This document shows positions 1 through 7,658 of a DNA stretch of 64,000 nt, piece after piece; the first letter of the stretch is position 1, and each line of letters opens with the position of its first letter. Below the pieces are notes generated by a model that saw nothing but the letters and a program-made list of their open reading frames with translations, did not search any database and was not told the origin of the DNA. The position numbers and the translations under genes were made by a program. The stretch is from Gluconobacter morbifer G707 (lineage in GTDB: Bacteria > Pseudomonadota > Alphaproteobacteria > Acetobacterales > Acetobacteraceae): contig NZ_AGQV01000001.1 in the NCBI RefSeq assembly GCF_000234355.1, positions 558,001-622,000 on the forward strand, in the 5' to 3' direction.

Positions 1-372
1 GGCACGACCGTCCTGAAGGCAATGGCTGCGCTGGATATCGGGCAGGGCTGTGTGGTGCAGAATGGTCTTGTTCTGGCGGTTGAAGCGCTGGAGGGGACTG
101 ACGCCATGCTGAGCCGCTGTGGCAAGCTCATGCAGGCAGGGAGCGGCGGTGTCCTGGTCAAAATGCCCAAGACAGGACAGGATCTGCGCGCCGACATGCC
201 GACCATCGGCCCGGCAACGCTGGAAAATGCGGCACGAAACGGACTGCGCGGTGTGGCGTTTCAGCCCGGTGTCACCCTCATGACGGACCCTGTCCATTGT
301 GTGGAACTGGCAGATCGTTACGGCCTGTTCCTCTATGGGCTGACCGAAGAAGACCTGAAGGAAAAAGCATGA
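1..372 (+). CDS. lpxI: UDP-2,3-diacylglucosamine pyrophosphatase LpxI (3' part only)
   Basis: The reading frame is open from base 1 and ends at the TGA at 370-372, so only the last 123 residues are present. They match the C-terminal LpxI (DUF1009) domain: GQGCVVQNGLVLAVEALEGTD, then VLVKMPKTGQDLRADMPTIG and a GVTL...DRYGLFLYGL tail. LpxI hydrolyses UDP-2,3-diacylglucosamine to lipid X in lipid A synthesis, replacing LpxH in most alphaproteobacteria. The full protein is usually about 270-290 residues, so more than half lies to the left of the window. Its stop overlaps the gloA start (ATGA), which suggests co-transcription. The family call rests on motif recognition and is fairly secure. Confidence 0.85.
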   Translation, partial: GTTVLKAMAALDIGQGCVVQNGLVLAVEALEGTDAMLSRCGKLMQAGSGGVLVKMPKTGQDLRADMPTIGPATLENAARNGLRGVAFQPGVTLMTDPVHCVELADRYGLFLYGLTEEDLKEKA

Positions 373-758
373 GTTCGTTTCTCCACACCATGATCCGGGT
401 TCGGGACATTGACCGGAGCCTGGCGTTTTACAGCCTCCTGGGCATGAAGGAACTGCGGCGCAAGGAAGTCCGTGAAGGCCGCTATACCCTTGTTTTCATC
501 GGATTCGCGGATAACGCTGCCGGGCAGGCCGAAATCGAGCTGACCTATAACTGGGATCAGGAAGAGGACTACAAGATCGGGACCGGTTTCGGTCATTTCG
601 CGATCGGCGTTCCTGATGTGGCGGCGACCGTTGAAAAGGTCCGGACCGGTGGTGGCCTCGTAACGCGGGAAGCCGGGCCACTCAAGTTTGGAACGGTGGT
701 TATTGCCTTCGTGCAGGACCCCGACGGTTACAAGACCGAACTCATCGAGAAGAAGTAG
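369..758 (+). CDS. gloA: Lactoylglutathione lyase (glyoxalase I)
   Basis: This 129-residue single-domain glyoxalase I isomerises the hemithioacetal of methylglyoxal and glutathione to S-lactoylglutathione in the cytosol. It is very close to the E. coli GloA pattern. The four metal ligands expected for the Ni/Co type are visible as His6 (SFLHTMIRV), Glu57 (EIELTYNW), His76 (GFGHFAIGV) and Glu124 (DGYKTELIE). I chose the ATG at 369, overlapping the lpxI stop by four bases; an upstream in-frame start at 297 would lie inside lpxI and add non-homologous residues. Together with gshB and the glutathione peroxidase in this window it indicates an active glutathione economy. Its 3' end overlaps the convergent small gene at 742-954 by 17 bases. 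Confidence 0.95.
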   Translation: MSSFLHTMIRVRDIDRSLAFYSLLGMKELRRKEVREGRYTLVFIGFADNAAGQAEIELTYNWDQEEDYKIGTGFGHFAIGVPDVAATVEKVRTGGGLVTREAGPLKFGTVVIAFVQDPDGYKTELIEKK

Positions 759-954
759 TTTTCTTCAGCAGATCCATGGCCTTTTCCAGCGATTCGACAA
801 TCATTTCGGCATTCTGACGGACCTTTTTGTCTGAATGGCTGGTCAGGGCATCTGCGCAGAGGAGAGCGGGGGCCAGCGCGTTGCGGAGATCGTGACGGAA
901 GGTTCCCGAACTGAAGCGGGATGTGGGCGGGGATGTCTTGGCGGGAAAAGTCAT
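742..954 (-). CDS. Stand-alone histidine-kinase H-box (DHp-like) small protein
   Basis: This 70-residue protein has a low-complexity Ser/Thr/Pro start and then one segment resembling the first dimerisation/phosphoacceptor helix of sensor kinases: FRHDLRNALAPALLCADAL with the candidate phospho-His at 21, followed by a second helix (VRQNAEMIVESLEKAMDLL). There is no ATPase domain and no membrane segment. I prefer the ATG at 954, which has AGGAA about nine bases upstream; an ATG at 981 would add nine residues but lacks a Shine-Dalgarno. It converges on gloA and is divergent from the rpmH operon. The name reflects motif similarity by eye; whether it is phosphorylated is unknown. It could be a degenerate relict of a kinase. 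Confidence 0.6.
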   Translation of the reverse strand: MTFPAKTSPPTSRFSSGTFRHDLRNALAPALLCADALTSHSDKKVRQNAEMIVESLEKAMDLLKKTTSSR

Positions 955-980
955 GACATGAAGTTCCTGTAGGTCTGGCA

Positions 981-1008
981 TTGACAGAAAAGGTCGGCCT
1001 GTTTTAAA
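981..1008 (+). promoter_or_regulatory. Candidate sigma-70 promoter for the rpmH operon
   Basis: A perfect TTGACA at 981-986 is followed after 16 bases by TTTAAA at 1003-1008, giving a plausible -35/-10 pair about 95 bases before the rpmH start. It lies in the gap between the divergent small H-box gene and rpmH. This is a sequence match only; no start-site data are available. Confidence 0.5.
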
Positions 1009-1101
1009 GCCCGGGTCTCATTCACCGGGCGTTCCGTGCGCCCGTTCGGTGCGGATGTCCATAACGCAGGGACGCCGCTATGGATTTTAAGGATCGACGT
1101 C

Positions 1102-1236
1102 ATGAAGCGCACGTATCAACCCTCCAAGCTGGTTCGTAAGCGTCGTCACGGTTTCCGTGCACGCACCGAGACTGTAGGCGGCCGCCGCATTCTCGCGAAC
1201 CGCCGCTCCAAGGGTCGTAAGAAGCTGTCCGCCTGA
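1102..1236 (+). CDS. rpmH: 50S ribosomal protein L34
   Basis: This 44-residue, highly basic protein begins [20 protein letters not shown] and ends RKKLSA, the universal L34 pattern, and binds 23S rRNA in the large subunit. The ATG at 1102 gives exactly the family length; the in-frame ATG at 1036 would add 22 residues not seen in L34. It opens the classical rpmH-rnpA-yidD-yidC block, and the TGA at 1234-1236 is followed at once by the rnpA coding frame. A TTGACA-type promoter lies upstream. Confidence 0.98.
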   Translation: MKRTYQPSKLVRKRRHGFRARTETVGGRRILANRRSKGRKKLSA

Positions 1237-1580
1237 GTATTACCCGCACTCCCGGCCGCCTGAAAAAGCGGCCCCAGTTCCTGCGCGTCGCCAGCAGGGG
1301 GCGGAAAGTTGCCGTACCCGGGATGGTCGTGCAGTTACTGCCGGATGACAGTTCTGCTGAAGCACGTGTCGGTTTTACGGTCACGAAAAAAGTAGGCAAT
1401 TCTGTTATCCGTAACCGGACACGGCGCCGCCTTCGGGAAGCGCTTCGTCTGGTGGCCAAGGAGGAAGGTCTGCCGACAGGAGACTTCGTACTGATTGGCC
1501 GTGACAAGACACGACTCCGTGATTTTTCCGAACTGAAGGAGGACCTGAAAAGGGCGCTCCGCAAATGTCTGGAAAAATGA
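1233..1580 (+). CDS. rnpA: Ribonuclease P protein component (non-ATG start likely)
   Basis: RnpA is the protein cofactor of RNase P, which trims tRNA 5' ends. The signature [25 protein letters not shown] (the RNR motif region, shown here as family landmark) is intact. The only in-frame ATG is at 1323, but that would drop the conserved N-terminal stretch [17 protein letters not shown] that is encoded in frame just upstream. The frame opens at 1221 with no ATG, GTG or TTG before 1323, so initiation must use a rare codon: CTG at 1233 (CTGA overlapping the rpmH stop) or ATT at 1239. I give 1233, for 115 residues. The 3' end overlaps yidD by 16 bases. The function is certain; the exact start is not. 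Confidence 0.85.
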   Translation: MSITRTPGRLKKRPQFLRVASRGRKVAVPGMVVQLLPDDSSAEARVGFTVTKKVGNSVIRNRTRRRLREALRLVAKEEGLPTGDFVLIGRDKTRLRDFSELKEDLKRALRKCLEK

Positions 1581-1825
1581 GAGGGATCATCAGTCGGGCC
1601 GTGACTGCCCTGATGCTGTCCCTCATCGATTCCTACAAGCTGTTCATCAGTCCGTATCTGGGGCGTAACTGCCGGTTTGAGCCGGGGTGCAGTACCTATG
1701 CCCTGCAGGTCATCAGGAGCCATGGTCCTCTGCGCGGCGGGTGGCTTGCCTGCCGGCGAATTCTGCGCTGCCACCCGTGGGCGAAGGGTGGAATCGACCT
1801 CCCTCCGGGCCCCCATCACCATTAA
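1565..1825 (+). CDS. yidD: Membrane protein insertion efficiency factor YidD
   Basis: This 86-residue protein carries the YidD core, [29 protein letters not shown] followed by [20 protein letters not shown], with the conserved cysteines of the family and a C-terminal His-rich tail (PPGPHHH). YidD is an inner-membrane-associated protein that helps YidC-dependent insertion. The ATG at 1565 lies inside the end of rnpA, and the gene is followed by yidC, so the three are likely translated in a coupled way. Length and neighbours are exactly as expected. Confidence 0.95.
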   Translation: MSGKMRGIISRAVTALMLSLIDSYKLFISPYLGRNCRFEPGCSTYALQVIRSHGPLRGGWLACRRILRCHPWAKGGIDLPPGPHHH

Positions 1826-1915
1826 AAACGCGATGCGCCTATTGTTTTGAGCGCGGTTTTCGGCCACTTGAGGCGCAAGTACTTCTCAGTAAGACGAAAG
1901 ACCGGCATCCGCCCG

Positions 1916-3634
1916 ATGGACATCAAGCGTATTCTTGCGGCCACCATTCTCTCGGCCCTCATCCTGATCGGTTTCGACTATTTCATGCCGAAACCCCATC
2001 AGGACAGTCATCCCGTGATCCCTCATACGCCTGCGGCACAGGTCCAGAGCAGCCCGTCTGCACCGGCGGCTTCTGCCCCGGCTGCTGAAACCAGTGTGGT
2101 GGCGCGGCGGATTCCGGTCAGCAGTCCTGATGTCAGGGGTTCGCTGAATCTGAAGGGGGCCATGCTGGATGATCTGGTCTTGACGCATTATCGCGAGACG
2201 CTGGCCAAGGACAGTCCGCTGGTGCGTCTGCTGGACAATGCAGGCAGCAAGACGCCGACGTTCGTCGTGATCGGCTGGACCAATGCTCCGGGTTCCAACG
2301 CTGTGGTTCCTGACCTGAACACGGTGTGGGACAGTTCGGATGCGCAGCTTTCGCCGGAGCGTCCGGTCACGCTACGCTGGGATAACGGGCACGGTCTGAC
2401 ATTCATCATCCGGATTTCCCTGGATCAGCATTACATGTTCTCCGTCGAGCAGACGGTCGAGAACCATTCGGGTCAGCCGGTGTCGCTTCTGCCGTTCCAG
2501 CGTGTGCAGCGGGATTATCTGGCGCATGAAGGGACATGGACTGCTCATGAAGGCCCCATTGCCGTCATGGATGGCCGTCTGGAAGACGAAAGCTACAAGA
2601 ATCTCCGCAAGGCCGCTGATCATCCGGACAACACCTACTGGGCCCAGAGTGGCACGCAGGGCTGGGACGGGATCAGTGACAAGTACTGGCTGACGGCCAT
2701 TGCGCCGGAAGCGGGTGCGCCCGTTACGGCCGGTTTCAGGTATATTCCGGGTGCGCCGGGTTCATACCAGATCGGTTTTGCGAGCCAGAATGCCGTCCAG
2801 CTCATGCCGAACGCCTCCATCAGCCAGAAGACGCATGTCTTTGCCGGTGCAAAGGTGGTCAGCATGTTGCAGGCCTACAGCCATGACCTGCGAATCCCCG
2901 GTTTCGACAAGGCGATCGATTTCGGGTGGTTCAGCTTCCTGACCCGGCCGATCCTGTATCTTCTGCACTGGCTGTATGTGCATCTGGGCAATTTCGGTCT
3001 GGCGCTGATGGCTCTGACGCTGATCGTGAAGATCGTGCTGTTCCCGCTGGCGTCCAAGGCGGCGGTCTCTTCCGCACGGATGCGGATGCTGGCGCCAAAG
3101 ATCAAGGAGATCCGGGAGAAGTTCAAGGACGATCCCATGGCGATGAACCAGCGGGTCATGGGGTTGTATCGGGAAGAGGGCGTCAATCCGGCCAGTGGCT
3201 GTCTGCCCGTTCTGATCCAGGCGCCGATCTTCTTCTGTCTTTACAAGATGCTCAACATCAGCATCGACGAGCGCCACGCGCCTTTCTTTGGCTGGATCCG
3301 TGATCTTTCGGTGCCGGACCCGACGAATGTGTTCAATCTGTTCGGTCTGCTGCCATTTGACCCGACGGCTTATGGTTCGTTCCTGCATGTCAGCGTCTGG
3401 GGCGTGGCCCTTGGTCTGACCTTCTGGCTGCTCCAGCGCCAGACGACGGTCAGTCTCGACCCCGCGCAGGCCCGTGTCATGCAGTTCACGCCGTTGATGT
3501 ACGTGTTCATCATGTCCGGCTTCCCGGCCAGTCTTCTGGTGTACTACACGTGGAACAACCTGCTGACGTTTGCCCAGCAGACCTTCATCCAGCGGCGTAC
3601 AAAGCTGCCGGTTCCCGTTTCGCCGCGTCGCTGA
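1916..3634 (+). CDS. yidC: Membrane protein insertase YidC
   Basis: YidC inserts and folds inner-membrane proteins, alone or with SecYEG. The 572-residue protein starts MDIKRILAATILSALILIGFDYF, a typical signal-anchor, followed by a Pro/Ala-rich linker, the large periplasmic beta domain (about residues 70-340) and the conserved C-terminal five-helix region (about 350-560: WFSFLTRPILYLLHWLY, then the LMALTLIVKIVLFPL helix and the NPASGCLPVLIQAPIFF helix). The TTG at 1847 would add 23 residues without homology, so I use the ATG at 1916. It is followed after six bases by engB. Function is secure. Confidence 0.97.
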   Translation: MDIKRILAATILSALILIGFDYFMPKPHQDSHPVIPHTPAAQVQSSPSAPAASAPAAETSVVARRIPVSSPDVRGSLNLKGAMLDDLVLTHYRETLAKDSPLVRLLDNAGSKTPTFVVIGWTNAPGSNAVVPDLNTVWDSSDAQLSPERPVTLRWDNGHGLTFIIRISLDQHYMFSVEQTVENHSGQPVSLLPFQRVQRDYLAHEGTWTAHEGPIAVMDGRLEDESYKNLRKAADHPDNTYWAQSGTQGWDGISDKYWLTAIAPEAGAPVTAGFRYIPGAPGSYQIGFASQNAVQLMPNASISQKTHVFAGAKVVSMLQAYSHDLRIPGFDKAIDFGWFSFLTRPILYLLHWLYVHLGNFGLALMALTLIVKIVLFPLASKAAVSSARMRMLAPKIKEIREKFKDDPMAMNQRVMGLYREEGVNPASGCLPVLIQAPIFFCLYKMLNISIDERHAPFFGWIRDLSVPDPTNVFNLFGLLPFDPTAYGSFLHVSVWGVALGLTFWLLQRQTTVSLDPAQARVMQFTPLMYVFIMSGFPASLLVYYTWNNLLTFAQQTFIQRRTKLPVPVSPRR

Positions 3635-3640
3635 GGAAGC

Positions 3641-4321
3641 ATGAAAGAAATCGCCGGTCCCCCGACCGAAGAGCAGATCGAAGCTGGCCGTCTCCTGTTT
3701 GCGGGGGACTGCCAGTTTTTCTTTGGCTCGCAGACCATTGACCAGCTTCCGCCCGTCGGGCGGCCGGAAGTGGCTTTTGCCGGGCGCTCCAATGTGGGCA
3801 AGTCCAGCCTGATCAATGCCCTGACGAACCGCAGGGCTCTCGCGCGGGCATCCTCCGAGCCGGGGCGGACGAAGCAGCTCAATTTCTTCAATCTGGCGGA
3901 TCGTCTGACGCTGGTGGACATGCCGGGATACGGTTTCGCCAAGGCCTCCAAATCGGTCAAGGAAGACTGGCAGGGCATGATGTTCGCCTATCTGCGCGGA
4001 CGGACGACATTGAGCCGGGTCATTCTTCTGCTGGATGCCCGGATCGAACTGAAGAAGTCCGACCGTGAGGTGATGGAACTGCTGGACCGTGCTGCGGTGG
4101 TTTTCCAGATTGTTCTCACGAAGTGCGATCAGGTCCGTCCCAAGGCACTTGAAGCCAGGACGGCGGAGGTTGAAGCCCTCGCGTTGAAACATGCGGCGGC
4201 CTATCCCCGCATCGTCTGCACCAGCAGCGAAACGGGCGAAGGCATTGAAGACCTGAGGGCGGAAATTGCCCGTTTTGCGGATCCGGTTCCAGCGGCAGGG
4301 GAAGGAGAGCGTCATCCATGA
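3641..4321 (+). CDS. engB: Ribosome biogenesis GTP-binding protein EngB (YsxC/YihA)
   Basis: This 226-residue TRAFAC GTPase is needed for 50S subunit assembly. G1 is GRSNVGKSS (48-56), the switch region reads [10 protein letters not shown]3 is VDMPGYGFA and G4 is TKCD. The N-terminal 25 residues are a short extension. It sits six bases after yidC and its stop overlaps the argB start (ATGA), the usual alphaproteobacterial order yidC-engB-argB. All nucleotide-binding motifs are intact. Confidence 0.96.
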   Translation: MKEIAGPPTEEQIEAGRLLFAGDCQFFFGSQTIDQLPPVGRPEVAFAGRSNVGKSSLINALTNRRALARASSEPGRTKQLNFFNLADRLTLVDMPGYGFAKASKSVKEDWQGMMFAYLRGRTTLSRVILLLDARIELKKSDREVMELLDRAAVVFQIVLTKCDQVRPKALEARTAEVEALALKHAAAYPRIVCTSSETGEGIEDLRAEIARFADPVPAAGEGERHP

Positions 4322-5253
4322 GCAAGAAGACCCATAGCCAGAAACTGCCGGAAGTTCCGCCGGTGGTTGATATGCAGGATGCCCAGCAGCAGGCGGCGAT
4401 CCTGGCCAGGGCACTGCCCTATCTCCGCCGTTATGCAGGCGATACCATCGTCGTGAAATATGGCGGCCATGCCATGGGCGACGGCACGCTGGCCAGTGCG
4501 TTCGGATATGATATCGCGCTTCTCAAGCTCGTCGGGATCAATCCGATCGTGGTGCATGGTGGTGGCCCCCAGATCAGCGTGATGCTGGACAGGCTGAACC
4601 TGCGTTCGGAATTTGTGGATGGCTTGCGGGTGACGGACCAGGAAATGGTCGAAGTCATCGAGATGGTGCTCTCCGGGCGCGTGAACAAGCAGGTGGCTGA
4701 GCTGATCAACCGCGCCGGTGCCATGGCCGTCGGTATTTCCGGCAAGGATGGCAGCCTGCTTCAGGCCCGCAAGCTGATCCGGACGAAACGTGACGCAAAG
4801 ACGGGCGCGGAGCAGGCTCTGGATCTCGGTTTTGTGGGACAGCCCCACAAGGTTGACCCGCGTGTGCTCTACGCTCTTCTGGGGTCGGGACTGATCCCGG
4901 TGGTCGCGCCCGTCGGGATTGGTGAGGATGGGGAGACCTACAACATCAATGCCGATACGGCAGCGGGCGCCATCGCAGGGGCAGTCAATGCATCCCGTCT
5001 GCTGATGCTGACGGATGTGCCGGGTGTTCTGGATGAAAATGGCAGTCTGATCGAGGAGCTGACGGCTGACGAAGCCTATCGTCGCATTGCCAATGGTTCG
5101 ATTTCCGGCGGGATGATCCCGAAGGTCGAGACGTGCCTGGAAGCCGTCAAGGCCGGTGCGAAGGCAGCCGTCATTCTGGACGGACGGGTACCACATAGCT
5201 GCCTGCTGGAGCTCTTTACGCGGGCCGGCCCGGGAACGCTCATCAAGACCTGA
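4318..5253 (+). CDS. argB: Acetylglutamate kinase
   Basis: ArgB phosphorylates N-acetyl-L-glutamate, the second step of the acetylated arginine route, in the cytosol. The 311-residue protein has the amino-acid-kinase landmarks [10 protein letters not shown] near residue 45, GGGPQIS near 80, the ADTAAGAIA region and the TDVPGV motif, then [12 protein letters not shown] near 260. The N-terminal helix ([24 protein letters not shown]) is the type found in arginine-sensitive hexameric ArgB enzymes, so feedback control is likely though not shown. It is the last gene of the rpmH operon block; the gene after it is convergent. Confidence 0.96.
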   Translation: MSKKTHSQKLPEVPPVVDMQDAQQQAAILARALPYLRRYAGDTIVVKYGGHAMGDGTLASAFGYDIALLKLVGINPIVVHGGGPQISVMLDRLNLRSEFVDGLRVTDQEMVEVIEMVLSGRVNKQVAELINRAGAMAVGISGKDGSLLQARKLIRTKRDAKTGAEQALDLGFVGQPHKVDPRVLYALLGSGLIPVVAPVGIGEDGETYNINADTAAGAIAGAVNASRLLMLTDVPGVLDENGSLIEELTADEAYRRIANGSISGGMIPKVETCLEAVKAGAKAAVILDGRVPHSCLLELFTRAGPGTLIKT

Positions 5254-5269
5254 GACGGACCGGCAGGCT

Positions 5270-6547
5270 TTATGGCGCTTCGTGTGAGAAGCACCATGTC
5301 CTGTTTTCGGCCTGTGCTTTCTGCAGGGCCTGCGTTGCGCGTTCCAGCAGATCATCCGGTGTTTCCGTCGCCCCTGCCTCGCGCGAGACAAGGCCGATGA
5401 ACAGCGGCAGATGCACGGGAGGATCAATGATGATCGGGGCGCCGTGGGCCGTCATGCGTTCGGCCCGTTCCGCCATGGCGAAGCGGTCACCGCCATCGAG
5501 CCACAAGCCGAAACTGTTGTTCCCCAGCCGGGCAATGACATCCGTGGGGCGGATGGCCTTGCGCAGAACGGCGATGCACTGTCTGAGCGCCTCCTCGCCG
5601 GCCATGAAGCCATGGGTGAGGGCAATTTCGGTCAGGCCGGGGACATGCACCACCATGAGAGTTGCGGCCAGCTGTTCCTGGTCAAGCCGGCGGCTGCGGC
5701 GCTCCATTTCTTCTTTCAGTCCGTTCCAGTTCAGAAGATTGGAGGAAATGTCATAACAGGCTCCGGCCAGAAGCCTGCGATGAACGCTGTCGAGTTCCCA
5801 GAAACCTGCCAGCAGGCCGCAGACGGTCCGGACCAGTTCAGCCTCAGCGGATGAAAAGGGCTTTTCACGCCAGAGGACGAGGAAAAGCGGCGATTGGCTG
5901 CGGATGTTTTCGGTGAGCAGAAGGGCGTGCAGATGTCCGGTCTGGAGAAAACGGATCTGGTCCCCCAGGACGGAAGAGGGGGCGGGCGCCTGTGTCAGCA
6001 GGTTGGCCGGGGTTGGCCGGGATTCATGGAGCGGTTTTTCTGGTGCGGCCATGTCCGTCAGCGCGCCATCCGCTTTCAGTGCAGCCAGAAGGACGTCCAT
6101 GGCGGAAGCGACGGCCAGACGCGGGACGATGGTGCATCGCAGAGCCTGGATGACCTGCTGGATGGTGCCGATGCCGCTGTTGTCAGGGGGAGAGGGCGGC
6201 TGGAGCTGCTGCTCGGGACCAATCCGGGCGGCAAGGCGGCGCAGTGTTCCCCGGAGGCCGGTCCTGTTGCCCTGTGTATCCAGAAGCTCGGAAGAGGAGA
6301 GAACGGCCATGCAGTGCAATCCTTTGAAGGTGGTGGGGTTCAGCAGGGTGCCTTTGTGCGGCCGCGAGAAATCCGTGTCAGGCCAGAGTGTTCTGACGTT
6401 CTGGCCAAGAAGCGGCTCTGTCGGCTGACCATCCAGCTGGTCCGGAAGGACGAGGGTGATGTTGCCGTCACGATCGGTTTCGAAAATCAGGTCGACAGAC
6501 TGATGAAGCAGAAGACGCCAGCGTTCACGGCTTTTCAGGGCGGCCAT
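5270..6547 (-). CDS. PAS and degenerate GGDEF domain protein
   Basis: The 425-residue product has an N-terminal PAS-like part (RERWRLLLHQSVDLIFETDRDG), a middle region about 130-265 that could be GAF-like, and a C-terminal GGDEF-fold domain from about 275. In the last domain the stretch DVIARLGNNSFGLWL aligns with the usual DVIARLGGDEFAVLL, so the GGDEF signature has become GNNSF (342-346). Diguanylate cyclase activity is therefore unlikely; a binding or regulatory role is possible. No EAL domain or membrane helix is present. The frame stays open upstream of the ATG at 6547 as far as 6607; a CTG at 6574 is preceded by GGAAGGA nine bases upstream and could be the true start (434 residues). It converges on argB. 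Confidence 0.75.
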   Translation of the reverse strand: MAALKSRERWRLLLHQSVDLIFETDRDGNITLVLPDQLDGQPTEPLLGQNVRTLWPDTDFSRPHKGTLLNPTTFKGLHCMAVLSSSELLDTQGNRTGLRGTLRRLAARIGPEQQLQPPSPPDNSGIGTIQQVIQALRCTIVPRLAVASAMDVLLAALKADGALTDMAAPEKPLHESRPTPANLLTQAPAPSSVLGDQIRFLQTGHLHALLLTENIRSQSPLFLVLWREKPFSSAEAELVRTVCGLLAGFWELDSVHRRLLAGACYDISSNLLNWNGLKEEMERRSRRLDQEQLAATLMVVHVPGLTEIALTHGFMAGEEALRQCIAVLRKAIRPTDVIARLGNNSFGLWLDGGDRFAMAERAERMTAHGAPIIIDPPVHLPLFIGLVSREAGATETPDDLLERATQALQKAQAENRTWCFSHEAP

Positions 6548-6785
6548 CAGTAGAGGAAGCAGGTCCGGGGACAGGTCTTTGGTTCCTTCCGGCAGGATAA
6601 AGCTGTTTCAGATAAATCGCGGGAAAAAAGCCGCATATCTGGTGTCAGTGGGAATGGACTGTAGAGAAGCCTGCGGTTCGGGTCTGGTTTATTTCTCTAA
6701 ACAGTAAGAGTTAAGCATCCTTTAACATTCCGCAAGGCCTTTCCATCCGGCAAGGGCCGTTGACAGAATCCGCCTTCAACCGCAT

Positions 6786-6818
6786 GGTCCGGCGGTTTTC
6801 TGCTTCTTTTTCCGGACC
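6786..6818 (+). promoter_or_regulatory. Hairpin in the dapD leader
   Basis: A perfect 7-bp inverted repeat, GGTCCGG at 6786-6792 and CCGGACC at 6812-6818, encloses a T-rich 19-base loop and ends six bases before the dapD ATG. dapD has no clear Shine-Dalgarno, so the stem occupies the place where a ribosome would bind. A TTGACA lies upstream at 6760-6765 without a good -10. Whether this structure regulates dapD is unknown. Confidence 0.4.
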
Positions 6819-6824
6819 GACCTC

Positions 6825-7655
6825 ATGCAGCCTGATACTCTCCGCACTGCCATCGAAGCCCTCTGGGAGCGCCGCGCCACTCTGAACGCCCGCACCGAAG
6901 GGGCGGATCGTGATGTGGTGGAGCAGGCTCTGAGCGCACTGGACTCCGGCACGCTGCGCGTTGCCGAACCGTCTGAAAGCGGCTGGACGGTGCATGAATG
7001 GCTGAAAAAGGCTGTTCTGCTGTCTTTCCGTCTGAATGACAGCCGCGTCATGGAACGCGGATGCGGTGGCGAGCCGGCTTTTGACAAGGTGCCGCTGAAA
7101 TTTGACGGCTGGGACCAGTTCCGCTTCGCCGAAGCCGGTTTCCGGGCTGTTCCGGGGGCGATCGTGCGCCGGTCCGCCTATATCGCTCCGAACGTGGTGC
7201 TGATGCCGAGCTTCGTGAATGTGGGTGCTCATGTGGCGAGCGGCACGATGGTCGATACCTGGGCCACGGTCGGTTCCTGCGCCCAGATCGGGAAGAACTG
7301 CCATATCAGCGGCGGTGCGGGTATCGGTGGTGTTCTTGAACCGCTTCAGGCTGCGCCGGTCATCATCGAGGATGACTGTTTCATCGGCGCGCGGTCCGAA
7401 GTGGCCGAGGGCGTGGTTGTCGAGAAGGGCTCCGTCCTGTCGATGGGTGTTTTTCTCGGCGCGTCCACCAAGATCGTGGACCGGGCGACCGGAGAGGTAT
7501 TCATGGGGCGTGTTCCGGCCTATTCCGTGGTGGTCCCCGGGACGCTGCCGCCAAAGGAGCCGGGCATGCCTGCGCTGGCCTGCGCGGTGATCGTAAAGCG
7601 GGTGGATGAGCGGACCCGCTCGAAGACCTCCATCAACGATCTCCTGCGGGACTGA
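6825..7655 (+). CDS. dapD: 2,3,4,5-tetrahydropyridine-2,6-dicarboxylate N-succinyltransferase
   Basis: DapD transfers succinyl from succinyl-CoA to tetrahydrodipicolinate in the lysine/diaminopimelate route that also feeds peptidoglycan. The 276-residue length is exact for the family. The C-terminal half is a left-handed beta-helix of hexapeptide repeats ([37 protein letters not shown], then [23 protein letters not shown]). The ATG at 6825 gives the standard N-terminus ([17 protein letters not shown]). dapE follows after three bases, so this is a dapD-dapE pair. Confidence 0.97.
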   Translation: MQPDTLRTAIEALWERRATLNARTEGADRDVVEQALSALDSGTLRVAEPSESGWTVHEWLKKAVLLSFRLNDSRVMERGCGGEPAFDKVPLKFDGWDQFRFAEAGFRAVPGAIVRRSAYIAPNVVLMPSFVNVGAHVASGTMVDTWATVGSCAQIGKNCHISGGAGIGGVLEPLQAAPVIIEDDCFIGARSEVAEGVVVEKGSVLSMGVFLGASTKIVDRATGEVFMGRVPAYSVVVPGTLPPKEPGMPALACAVIVKRVDERTRSKTSINDLLRD

Positions 7656-7658
7656 ACC

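Noticed and set aside
2762-4414. 550-codon minus-strand frame across yidC, engB and argB
   Set aside because: Antisense to three well-supported genes and without recognisable domains.
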